Source: Arthrobacter sp. ISL-85 (GTDB taxonomy: Bacteria > Actinomycetota > Actinomycetes > Actinomycetales > Micrococcaceae). Taken from it: 64,000 nt of DNA. A program made the translations under genes and the position numbers. Below are positions 1-7,306 of the stretch, piece after piece (position 1 is the stretch's first letter; each line of letters begins with the position of its first letter). The notes beneath the pieces are model-generated. The model was not told the origin of the DNA. It ran no database searches and saw only the letters and a program-made list of their open reading frames with translations. The stretch spans positions 1 through 64,000 of the forward strand of contig NZ_JAGGPQ010000023.1 of NCBI RefSeq assembly GCF_018613675.1, given 5' to 3'.

Positions 1-168
1 AAAAACGTCCTGGACCGTCAGCGGTGGCTCAGCAGACAGGACCTCCGGCTGGCCATCACAACCTGGATCGAGAGGACCTACCACCGCCGGCGACGGCAAA
101 GACGGCTGGGAAAACTCACGCCCATCGAATATGAAACAATCAACCGGACCGCGCTCACAGCGGCCTAA
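1..168 (+). CDS. IS3-family transposase OrfB, C-terminal fragment
   Basis: Only the last 55 codons lie in the window and the gene starts to the left of it. The frame ends in the basic tail with LGKLTPIEYE that is typical of IS3-family OrfB proteins (DDE integrase fold, rve superfamily), then TAA at 166-168. Its job would be cut-and-paste or copy-out transposition of its own element. The catalytic residues are outside the window, so activity cannot be judged. The stop codon is followed within about 32 bases by the element end. Family assignment rests on the C-terminal motif plus the form of the adjacent terminal repeat. Confidence 0.8.
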   Translation, partial: KNVLDRQRWLSRQDLRLAITTWIERTYHRRRRQRRLGKLTPIEYETINRTALTAA

Positions 169-200
169 GACCCCGAGTCAACAAAAGCCGGGGCAGTCCC
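1..200 (+). mobile_element. Right end of an IS3-family insertion sequence
   Basis: After the transposase stop, bases 169-200 read outward to GGGGCAGTCCC, a typical IS3-family terminal inverted repeat end (inward reading GGGACTGCCCCGGCTTTTG). Base 201 onward matches an IS481-type transposase gene on the opposite strand, so the boundary is placed at about 200. The element has inserted into that older IS. Confidence 0.75.
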
Positions 201-1082
201 CAGGGCCTCGGTGCGGGCCTGGTTTGAGGTGAATGGTTGGCGGTAGGCCCAGCCTTCCTGGAGGGTTCGGTTGAAGCGTTCTGCTTTGCCGTTCTGCCAG
301 GGGTGGCGGGGTTTGATCAGGATGTGTTTGGCGCCCAGGGCAGCGAGTGCGTCCTGGAAGTCGCTGGAGAGCCGATAGGCGAATGCGTTGTCGGTCATGA
401 CCCGCTTCACGGGTGCGCCGTTGGCTGCCATGGCGGCGGCGGCCCGGGTGAGGAACCCGGCGCAGGTCGGGCCTTTCTCGTCGGGCAGAACCTCGGCGTA
501 GGCGAAGCGGGTGTAGTCGTCCACGGCGACGTGGACGTAGTCGAAGCCCATCCTCTGATGCGACTTGCGGTGGTTTGCCGCGCTCTGGGAAGGGTCGGCC
601 CGCCAGCCTCCGCCGTCAGGGATCCGCCCGAGTTTCTTGACATCGATATGGATCATGTCCCCTGGGGCGTCGCGTTCGTAGCGGCGGTCGGTTGCCCGGG
701 AAGCCCGGATCCGTTCCCCGGTCACCGGGTCAAGGTCCCACAACCTGGGCATGCCCGCGCGGGCCAGGATCCGGGAGACCGTCCGGGCGCTCGTGCCGCA
801 ACGCAAAGCCAGGTCCGTTGGCCCTTCACGGTGCGCGACGCGCTGCGTCAGAACATCGGCAACGACCTCCGCCGAGGTGGCGTGGGGGCAGGATCTTGGT
901 CGGGAGCTGCGGTCCTCGAGGCCGTCCCAGCCATCCGCGCGGTACCGGCTGAGCCAACGATGCGCGCAAGTCCGCGAGACGCCCATTTCCTTCGCCACGT
1001 GAGCGACGGGACGGCCGGCAAGGACGCGCTCGACGAGGATCCGCCTACCATTGCGGGTCAGGCGGGCATTACGGTGAGACAT
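165..1082 (-). CDS. IS481-family transposase, 3' end replaced by IS3 sequence
   Basis: A DDE transposase with an N-terminal helix-turn-helix (about residues 18-50) and an rve core. The catalytic triad is visible at D147 (in IHIDVKK), D231 (in VMTDNAF) and E268 (in KAERFNRT). Genuine IS481 sequence ends at residue 294 (TEAL). The last eleven residues, GTAPAFVDSGS, are read from the terminal repeat of the IS3 element, so the usual C-terminal tail of about 30-40 residues is lost. The start ATG at 1082 lies inside a copy of the terminal repeat motif. The protein is probably inactive or impaired because of the lost tail, although the triad is intact. Confidence 0.85.
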   Translation of the reverse strand: MSHRNARLTRNGRRILVERVLAGRPVAHVAKEMGVSRTCAHRWLSRYRADGWDGLEDRSSRPRSCPHATSAEVVADVLTQRVAHREGPTDLALRCGTSARTVSRILARAGMPRLWDLDPVTGERIRASRATDRRYERDAPGDMIHIDVKKLGRIPDGGGWRADPSQSAANHRKSHQRMGFDYVHVAVDDYTRFAYAEVLPDEKGPTCAGFLTRAAAAMAANGAPVKRVMTDNAFAYRLSSDFQDALAALGAKHILIKPRHPWQNGKAERFNRTLQEGWAYRQPFTSNQARTEALGTAPAFVDSGS

Positions 1083-1138
1083 GAGGACCTCTTAGTCGTT
1101 GGCTGTGTGTGGTAACCACCAACCTAAGAGGTCCTCAC
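201..1138 (-). mobile_element. IS481-family insertion sequence, truncated at 200/201
   Basis: The element spans from its outer end near 1137/1138 (terminal motif TGAGGACCTCTTAG read inward from 1137) to the IS3 junction at 200/201, where the other end is missing. A second, inverted copy of the same 14-mer sits at 1082-1095, over the transposase start codon. The element abuts, and supplies the stop codon of, the neighbouring gene at 1135-1680. Confidence 0.7.
1082..1137. repeat. Inverted 14-mers at the IS481 end
   Basis: TGAGGACCTCTTAG at 1082-1095 and its exact reverse complement CTAAGAGGTCCTCA at 1124-1137 are separated by 28 bases. The outer copy is the terminal repeat and the inner copy covers the transposase start. 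RNA transcribed into the element from outside would fold into a hairpin over the start codon. Confidence 0.8.
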
Positions 1139-1680
1139 CTATTCACGATGTAACCAACGTCCTGACTCAGTACATCTAGGGCCGTGGCTGCCCAGTCGTG
1201 GGCTCCTTCTCCGGCGCCTTCGGCTGCTGATTCTGCAATGCGAATGACCAATGGGGCGAGCAAGCCCTTCATGTAAGTAACCGCCCGCTTGATACGCCCC
1301 TGTTCGGGTTCCTGTTTGGTGACTTCATCCAGGATTTCCTTGCCAGCCTCTTCGACGGCGGCGATATCTTCCGGGTCCAGTCCTGATGCATGGACCTCTT
1401 TGAGAATACGGACCACAGCTTCGCTGAGGGGTTCAAATCCTGCGGCGATATCTGAAGGAGGATTAACGGTGTTGGACTGCTGAACATCTCGGTTGTCCCA
1501 AGCTAACTGCGTGTTGTCGCCCTGGACGTTTATGACGGGACCGTTGTACACGTCTCCGGACCGGAAGGCCGGGCTGTCCGCGTTGACGGGTAATTGGATG
1601 GGATTCTTATCGAATTCCCGTTGGATGTCTTGTGTCATTTTTTTGATCGCGGACGGATTGATCTTGTAGCTGCCAGCCAT
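1135..1680 (-). CDS. Unknown-function protein, small paralogue of the 1934-2671 product
   Basis: No family is recognised. The 181-aa reading starts at ATG 1680 behind GAGGA about eight bases upstream. A longer upstream frame exists but has no ribosome site. Residues 44-70 hold VYNGPVINVQGDN, QLAWDN and VQQSN. The same pattern recurs in the divergent gene at 1934-2671, as does a helical C-terminal half (ILKEV, EILDEV, YMKGLL, HDWAATAL). It lacks that paralogue's N-terminal domain. The last codon and stop lie in or at the IS481 terminal repeat, so the native C-terminus may differ by a few residues. No signal peptide or membrane segment is seen. The divergent partner and the SIR2 gene beyond it suggest a joint role, possibly in defence, but that is inference. 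Confidence 0.75.
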   Translation of the reverse strand: MAGSYKINPSAIKKMTQDIQREFDKNPIQLPVNADSPAFRSGDVYNGPVINVQGDNTQLAWDNRDVQQSNTVNPPSDIAAGFEPLSEAVVRILKEVHASGLDPEDIAAVEEAGKEILDEVTKQEPEQGRIKRAVTYMKGLLAPLVIRIAESAAEGAGEGAHDWAATALDVLSQDVGYIVNR

Positions 1681-1933
1681 AACGTGGTCCTCTTTCGCTG
1701 TGAAGTTGCTTCCATTCTCTCTTCTGTTAGGTGACGGACAGGACACAAAGGGGGTGTGTCCGCACAGCTGCCATCTGGGGGAACAACCGAAACTTGTAGG
1801 TGCCAAACGTCCCACCGCGGACAACGTGAAAAGCAGAAGCACTGGGATGGCAGGAGAGATATTCGGGTTATGACTCCTCATAAATGTCAGACCGAACTAG
1901 TAGCTTGTAAGAAACGTATCGAAGGAGTCAGAG
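1681..1933. promoter_or_regulatory. Divergent intergenic region between the two paralogues
   Basis: This 253-base gap must hold the promoters of both divergent paralogues. Each gene has a good Shine-Dalgarno site at its edge: GAGGA for the left gene and AAGGAG at 1921-1926 for the right gene. The stretch is less GC-rich near 1850-1930 than its surroundings. I could not assign -35/-10 hexamers with confidence. Confidence 0.45.
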
Positions 1934-2671
1934 ATGCCATTCCCACGCGGGTCAGAATCGTTCCTCCAAGGGTTCGGATCTAGCTTTCCCCAGCACGACG
2001 TCGTGATCATTCATGACGCCGGGAAACCATCAGAGAAGCGCACGAAGTCCCGAGCAATTCTCCAGTCGTCCTCAGGCACCTTTGATGTGGATGCGCCGAT
2101 CTATGAAGGTGACACTGTTGAAGCACCTGATCCACGCGGCGGTACGCATGAGTACTACGTTGAAAGAGTCGATATCACCGATACAAACGGCGCAACGGCA
2201 TTCCAGGGAATGAGTCACATCACCGCTGCCTGGGGTACTAAGCCTCAGGCTCCCGCCCCGTACGGTATCTCCTCATCGCATGTCTACAATGCGCCAGTCA
2301 TAAACATCCAAGGCAACAGGGCTCAGATTGCGTGGGGAAACGACACGGTCTCACAAAATAGCGGTGCGACTTCTACCGTCGCTCAGGGTTACGAGGAGAT
2401 CGCCAAGACTGTAGCTGCTGCGCTTCAGAATTTGCCGGCCGCCGATTTAGACGAGGACGACAAAGAGGTTGCCACTGAGGCTGCCGAAAGAATCCGTAAG
2501 GAAATCACCGCCAACAAACCGGACTCAAAGGTCTTGCGCCGCGGCCTTGCCACGCTCAAAGGCACCCTAAGAGGGCTTCCCTCAGATTCCATCACAGGGG
2601 CTAACGCGCCTGCTCATGACTGGGCACAGTCGACGCTTTCGGCCCTCACCGGCCTCTCAATTCCGACTTAA
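1934..2671 (+). CDS. Unknown-function protein with N-terminal beta-rich domain and VYN-PVI-QG core
   Basis: A 245-aa protein starting at ATG 1934, six or so bases after AAGGAG. Residues about 20-102 form a beta-rich N-terminal domain (DVVIIHD, PIYEGDTVEAPDPRGG, YYVERVD, MSHITAAW). Residues 117-141 repeat the core of the divergent paralogue (VYNAPVINIQGN, QIAWGND, VSQ). Residues about 150-245 are helical and also align with the paralogue (DLDEDDKEVATEAAERI, LKGTL, HDWAQSTLSAL). Similar glycine/asparagine-rich cores occur in poorly described proteins near phage-defence genes, but I name no family. It is convergent with the SIR2 gene. No membrane segment is visible. Confidence 0.75.
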   Translation: MPFPRGSESFLQGFGSSFPQHDVVIIHDAGKPSEKRTKSRAILQSSSGTFDVDAPIYEGDTVEAPDPRGGTHEYYVERVDITDTNGATAFQGMSHITAAWGTKPQAPAPYGISSSHVYNAPVINIQGNRAQIAWGNDTVSQNSGATSTVAQGYEEIAKTVAAALQNLPAADLDEDDKEVATEAAERIRKEITANKPDSKVLRRGLATLKGTLRGLPSDSITGANAPAHDWAQSTLSALTGLSIPT

Positions 2672-2972
2672 TGGCCGAGGGTGCAAGTAGACGAACGTTT
2701 GAGCGTCGCTGTGCGGGCGCACGAACAACAGTTGTTTCGCCGGAGCGCGGCCGTCAATCAACTTCCTGCTGATTACCGAGCATCTAAGGAGGGTGACGCT
2801 CGCCGGGAGCGAAACCCCGAATCGGACGGGCGGAACCGGGCTGGTGGGAACACGCTGAATGTTCCCGCCGATCGCTTGCGCGAAAATGCTCATTTCAATC
2901 CTCACGCGCGACGCTGTCGTCGAAAGTGGCCATCGCGATGTTGGCGCGTGGCTGGCACCCGAGCGGAGTCTG
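2672..2972. other. Convergent intergenic region, nothing recognised
   Basis: About 300 bases between the convergent ends of the paralogue and the SIR2 gene. Short open frames exist on both strands but have no ribosome site or recognisable product. No clear terminator hairpin and no TniA-type terminal repeat was found. Confidence 0.4.
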
Positions 2973-4958
2973 CTAAAACTCGTCAATCCAGAGCTCGTTG
3001 GCGAACGGGTTCACCCGGTTTTGGTATTTGAGCGATTCATTCAAAGCCTCGTCGACCACGCGGAGCATTTCGGGCGCAAATTCTGCTTCGGCTCCTAGCA
3101 GGTTGGAACGGACGAGGGGATGATCCACGCCGGCGCCGGTGACTTCGCGGGTCATTCTGCCTATGACTGGTGACTGATATTGGTGTTGTTCGTTCCGGAC
3201 CATTTTCACGTGGGGGAGGATGGTCGGAATGAGCTGGATCCGGAGTCCACGGTTTCGTTCGTATGTAGTTTTCAGTTCCTGTACCGGACTGTAACCTTCG
3301 AATGCTTCCTTTCCGCTCCGCTGCGCTGCATTCAACCAGTCGTTGTACTCTTTCTCGGCAGTTTGATAGGAGTCTCTGCTCGATGTGAGGTCGGCCAATG
3401 ACGGGTAGTTGGTCATATTCGATTCGTTTGCTGAAGATGCGGCGATCATCCTGAGGATCTCGAACTGTTGCCACCGCTCCTCGTAGGTCTTGGCACCGAT
3501 TGATAAGTGGTCAACGAAGAGCGGCCTCATCAGATCATGAAGGCGCTTGCTGCCGGAGGGGATCGAGGCGTAGACGCGCGCCGGAATCAGAACCTGGCTG
3601 GCCATGTCCCGTCCTTGGTATGTGCGGTGGCCCTCGAGCGAAAACAGCCGTTTGATCGTCTGGGTCCTGCCTCGGGCCAGGGCGGCGAGGCCTGCAGCAT
3701 AAAAGAGCTGGATCATTACGAGGTTGTGCAGGTTCAGGACTGCAGTTAAGCCAGATCCGTCGGGGTGCGCGGCGAATGTCTGGATTTCCTCCATCCACCA
3801 GCCGTCGGTTGATTCATCCCCCCAGTAGGCGGCCGTCGCGATGGCTGCGGCAAGAACGGATGAGGACTCTTCGAGCCGGGCAACCATGCCTGTGAAGGCC
3901 CCGTTTTCAGAAACATTGCCGGAGTGGCTGAGTACCAGGTCGGAATGTTCGTGGAGTTCGTCGGTTTGGCGTTTGATCAAGTCATGAAGGTCAGTGGCCG
4001 TGGTATTTCCTGCGAGCTGGCGGCGTGAGGTGGAAACGACCGCAGGGACCGTGAGGGGGTGTCTGCGCGTCTCTCGATCGCGAAGGAATGCGTAATAGTC
4101 CCGGAGCCTGTTGAGCACATCGTCAGCCCCGTCCTTGAGAATCTCGGCGTCAAGGTGCGCCATCAATTCCTTGGCTTCGCTGGTTGGTTCGTACGGTTCA
4201 ATCCAGTACGGTACATAGATCCTGCGGAAGCTCCGCCGGATGGCGTCGCCAAGCTTGGGATCATGTTTTGCCGACCATCCTGCGATGATCAACCCGTACT
4301 CGGACATAAGCCGGTCAAGGAACTTCTCTGCTTCGTCGGAGTACGACGTGAGCTCAGGGCCGGTGTTCCGCATTTCTTCCGGCGACAAATAGTGACCATG
4401 CAGGTGGACGATCAATGGTTTTGTGGTGTGGAGCGGGCCAAGACCTTTGAGGTCTTCCTGGCCGCGTATCACCACCGGCTCGATGGAAATTTCACGCAGT
4501 GCCGCTTCCATAAGGTCATCGAAGTTGGTAGTCACGACGATCTTCAGGGCACCGTCTGCCATCAGCTCGGCGAGGCACCGATGCGCATCAGTCGGTTTCG
4601 TTGTCCTACGCTCGCCGTTTTCAACTGAGGCTTCGAAGTACCCTTTCAGGATTGCTTGCCGGTCGTACTGGGTGGGAGCAAGACGCTCAAGAATGCTCTG
4701 ATACGTCGGTACCTCGTTGAATTCGCTCTCATACCAGGGCAGAAGGTCTTCATCCTCCAGCGGGGGAGTGCCGCGGAGCTCGGCCAGCCTGGACAGCAGA
4801 TCTGTCAGCACGTCCCAGGCTGACGGCACACCGCTATTGACTGAAACGCCCGCGCCAAGCAAAACAGCATAAGCCCCTGGCGTGGTTCGCAGGGAAAAAG
4901 CCAGGGAAATCATCCGGTCATCACCCGGTTCAACGAGCGTAGTCCGCACCTCGTTCAT
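2973..4958 (-). CDS. SIR2-domain protein, probable NADase-type defence effector
   Basis: A 661-aa protein starting at ATG 4958, six bases after GGAGGG. An in-frame ATG 18 bases upstream lacks a site. The N-terminal third is a SIR2-like Rossmann domain: GAGVSVNSGVPS (35-46), TTNFD (143-147), HLHGHY with the likely catalytic His187 (185-190), and IIAGWS (224-229). Residues about 250-661 are mostly helical with no recognised domain. Bacterial SIR2 proteins of this size act in anti-phage immunity by degrading NAD+, often with a sensor domain or partner. The gene follows tniQ on the same strand and lies beside two paralogous unknown proteins, as transposon cargo would. The NADase role is inferred from the family. 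Confidence 0.85.
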   Translation of the reverse strand: MNEVRTTLVEPGDDRMISLAFSLRTTPGAYAVLLGAGVSVNSGVPSAWDVLTDLLSRLAELRGTPPLEDEDLLPWYESEFNEVPTYQSILERLAPTQYDRQAILKGYFEASVENGERRTTKPTDAHRCLAELMADGALKIVVTTNFDDLMEAALREISIEPVVIRGQEDLKGLGPLHTTKPLIVHLHGHYLSPEEMRNTGPELTSYSDEAEKFLDRLMSEYGLIIAGWSAKHDPKLGDAIRRSFRRIYVPYWIEPYEPTSEAKELMAHLDAEILKDGADDVLNRLRDYYAFLRDRETRRHPLTVPAVVSTSRRQLAGNTTATDLHDLIKRQTDELHEHSDLVLSHSGNVSENGAFTGMVARLEESSSVLAAAIATAAYWGDESTDGWWMEEIQTFAAHPDGSGLTAVLNLHNLVMIQLFYAAGLAALARGRTQTIKRLFSLEGHRTYQGRDMASQVLIPARVYASIPSGSKRLHDLMRPLFVDHLSIGAKTYEERWQQFEILRMIAASSANESNMTNYPSLADLTSSRDSYQTAEKEYNDWLNAAQRSGKEAFEGYSPVQELKTTYERNRGLRIQLIPTILPHVKMVRNEQHQYQSPVIGRMTREVTGAGVDHPLVRSNLLGAEAEFAPEMLRVVDEALNESLKYQNRVNPFANELWIDEF

Positions 4959-5405
4959 CAGAGCCCTCCAACCCAATCAACACACAGGGAAACGAGCCAG
5001 AATCCCGCCCAGCGTAGACACTACAGGGCGCCAACACCCGGTTGGGCGACATCAGATATTGAAGCTGGTTTCGGGGGACGAATGCGTTCCGCGTCCATGT
5101 TCCTGGCGGGACTTTCTTTACAAACATTTCCCAGAACACATGGCCGAGAAAAGTGAGTGAGAACGGGTTCTGAGACGAATAATCCTCATTCTGTCGGACG
5201 AAACGAAGGTCTCACGGGGTCTCTCCCACATGGAGGGGGCGCCCGGCTAGGTCTGGAGCTCCCAATTCCTGCTAGACCCAACATGAACGCATCAATGACT
5301 CCATCAGCAAAGGGCGAGAAGCAAGCAAGGACTTGGGTGGCCAGCCCGCCGGATCACAGAGACCCAGATCCGCTACCGCTCTCCGGTTGGTTGAGGACGG
5401 CGGAC
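4959..5405. other. Intergenic region between the SIR2 gene and tniQ
   Basis: About 450 bases upstream of the SIR2 gene, expected to hold its promoter. Several short frames occur on both strands without ribosome sites. I see no resolvase gene (tniR) and no obvious res site, although this is where one would lie in Tn5053-type elements. Confidence 0.4.
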
Positions 5406-6392
5406 CTACTGCCCAGCTTGCCCCCGGCATGTCGAGGGCATCTTTCTATCGACGTTCGCGGGCGCTCCGGACTCCCATGGCAGGAAAAACGTAGCGTCGG
5501 GACCTCGACCGGTGAGAGTTCCCCGTTCGAGCAGATGAATAGCCGTCGCGGCTGTTTGAAGGGCACGGACCTGAACGTCGGGCGGATAGCTTTCGTGGGG
5601 CTGCCAACTCAGTGGTCCCACACGCGCCGAATATCCGGCGTCCTTCCAAATCCCTGTGATCATGCGCGCCGCGGTCGTGCACTCAGTTATGGTGGCCTCC
5701 AGCTCGTCGATGATTGTCCGGAGGAGGCGGAACCACGTTTCAGCGTGGATCCGACGCCGCGTTAGGTCGGTGAACCCGGTAGCCATGGCTTGCCAGGTCC
5801 TGGTGTCCATCGTGAGGACCGCCGGCGACGCGGGTTTCGGGACCGGCGGCTTGTGCTCCCAGTCCGCGAAGTGGTTGAGAGGGTTGTCGCGCGCTTCGAG
5901 GAGACATTTATGAAACGGGCAGCTGAGTGTTAGCGAAAGCAGCCACAGCAATTGGTAGGGATACGGCGGTTGTGACGCGGCGATGCACTGAGGGCATGCC
6001 CGCAACGCCGGGCGCGTTGAACGCCAGGGCAGCGAGGCAGGGATCTCTCTGACTCGCCGTCTTCCGACCCCCAGCACAGAGAACTGCTGGTTATAGAGCG
6101 TGAACGTGTCAGGACCTGGTCGATGTGGGTCAATCAGCCAGGGTGACCAGCCATTGAGGCTCATCCTCCGTATCTGCTTCACCTCCACCCCGGTTCGCTC
6201 GGATAGCGCGCGAGCAAACCCGTCGGGCGGGCAGGCGTCCAGGTCGCCAGCGGCGCCCTGCCAGAACCCCAGGTCAGTTACTAGGTCGTCGAGGTCGGCG
6301 TCGTAACGTGATGCGATGCGCCGGAGCCATGACGTCAGAGCCTCATTTGGTTCCGGCGGGGGATGGACTGGCCAGCGTCGGGCAGCGGTCAC
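5406..6392 (-). CDS. tniQ: TniQ-family transposition protein
   Basis: A 328-aa TniQ protein, the target-site or resolution accessory factor of Tn5053/Tn7-like elements. The N-terminal part carries the usual LTSWLRRIA and a zinc-binding cluster, CPQC (133-136) and CPFHKC (158-163), typical of the TniQ family. Its ATG overlaps the tniB stop by four bases, so it is the last gene of a coupled tniA-tniB-tniQ operon. Length is within the family range and no frameshift is seen. Confidence 0.9.
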   Translation of the reverse strand: MTAARRWPVHPPPEPNEALTSWLRRIASRYDADLDDLVTDLGFWQGAAGDLDACPPDGFARALSERTGVEVKQIRRMSLNGWSPWLIDPHRPGPDTFTLYNQQFSVLGVGRRRVREIPASLPWRSTRPALRACPQCIAASQPPYPYQLLWLLSLTLSCPFHKCLLEARDNPLNHFADWEHKPPVPKPASPAVLTMDTRTWQAMATGFTDLTRRRIHAETWFRLLRTIIDELEATITECTTAARMITGIWKDAGYSARVGPLSWQPHESYPPDVQVRALQTAATAIHLLERGTLTGRGPDATFFLPWESGAPANVDRKMPSTCRGQAGQ

Positions 6393-7306
6393 AGCAGTTG
6401 TTTTTCGAAGATTCGGCGCCGTTCGCTGGGACCGAGGTAATCGGCCAGGGTCAAGGTCCGGTGGTTGATCCTCTCTTCGCCTGTCTCGACAGCGACGACA
6501 GCGGCGGCCGTCAGCAAGCGTGCGAGTTCCCCGATCGTGCCCTCGCTGCGTGCCAGCAGATATTGCGTCATGTCCTGGGTATCGATTTGAGAAGGACGGC
6601 GCAGGGGGAACGAAGCAGCGAAGCTGGCCAGCAGCGACCGGGCTTCGTCGCCCACTTCCCAGAGCGGCAGGATGAACGGTTCAAACCTGTTCTCCAGCTG
6701 GTCATCGGATCCGACCGCGAGGTAGGCCTCGCGGGTCCCGACGCCGACCAGGGGAACGCGGAGCTCGTTACCAAGAAACCGCAACAGATTGAGGAACTCC
6801 CGTCGTTTTTCACCTGGTCCTGCAAGGACGTTGTGGATCTCGTCAATGACCAGTACTCGGACTTCGACCTCACGCAGGAGTGAAAGGGCCAGCCGTTCAG
6901 CTTCGGGGAGGCGCCGTTGCGGGGGTAACGGCGCGCCTATCGCCGACAGAAGGGCCGTATAGAACCGGAGGGCTGATGGTTCTGCTGGCATCTGCATACA
7001 TAAAACGGGTATGTTCTCGCCGGCGGCTCCTGTCACGGTGGGATGCGTCCGCCGGAACCGTTCGATGATCATGGATTTGCCGTTGTTAGTTGGTCCGATT
7101 AGCAGGAGGTTGGGCATCCGCTGTTTTCTCGGCCAGCCAAAGAGCACCTCCATGCGTTCCACAGCGGCACGGGCCTTCGGATAGCCGATCCATCGGTCCG
7201 CGCGAATGCGCTGCAAGCGCTCTTCGGTTGGTAGCTGTGAAAGTTCCCGTGCTGCAGGATGAAGATGAACTGGAGCCTGTGTCTGGTTTGTATCCACGGT
7301 TACCAT
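6389..7306 (-). CDS. tniB: TniB AAA+ ATPase of Tn5053-type transposon
   Basis: A 305-aa AAA+ ATPase that activates the TniA transposase and helps choose the target (TniB/TnsC-like). Walker A is GPTNNGKS (71-78) and Walker B is VLVIDEIHN (151-159). Sensor and arginine-rich segments follow. The gene overlaps tniA by seven bases at its start and tniQ by four at its end, which implies translational coupling and a fixed ratio of the three proteins. Confidence 0.92.
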   Translation of the reverse strand: MVTVDTNQTQAPVHLHPAARELSQLPTEERLQRIRADRWIGYPKARAAVERMEVLFGWPRKQRMPNLLLIGPTNNGKSMIIERFRRTHPTVTGAAGENIPVLCMQMPAEPSALRFYTALLSAIGAPLPPQRRLPEAERLALSLLREVEVRVLVIDEIHNVLAGPGEKRREFLNLLRFLGNELRVPLVGVGTREAYLAVGSDDQLENRFEPFILPLWEVGDEARSLLASFAASFPLRRPSQIDTQDMTQYLLARSEGTIGELARLLTAAAVVAVETGEERINHRTLTLADYLGPSERRRIFEKQLL

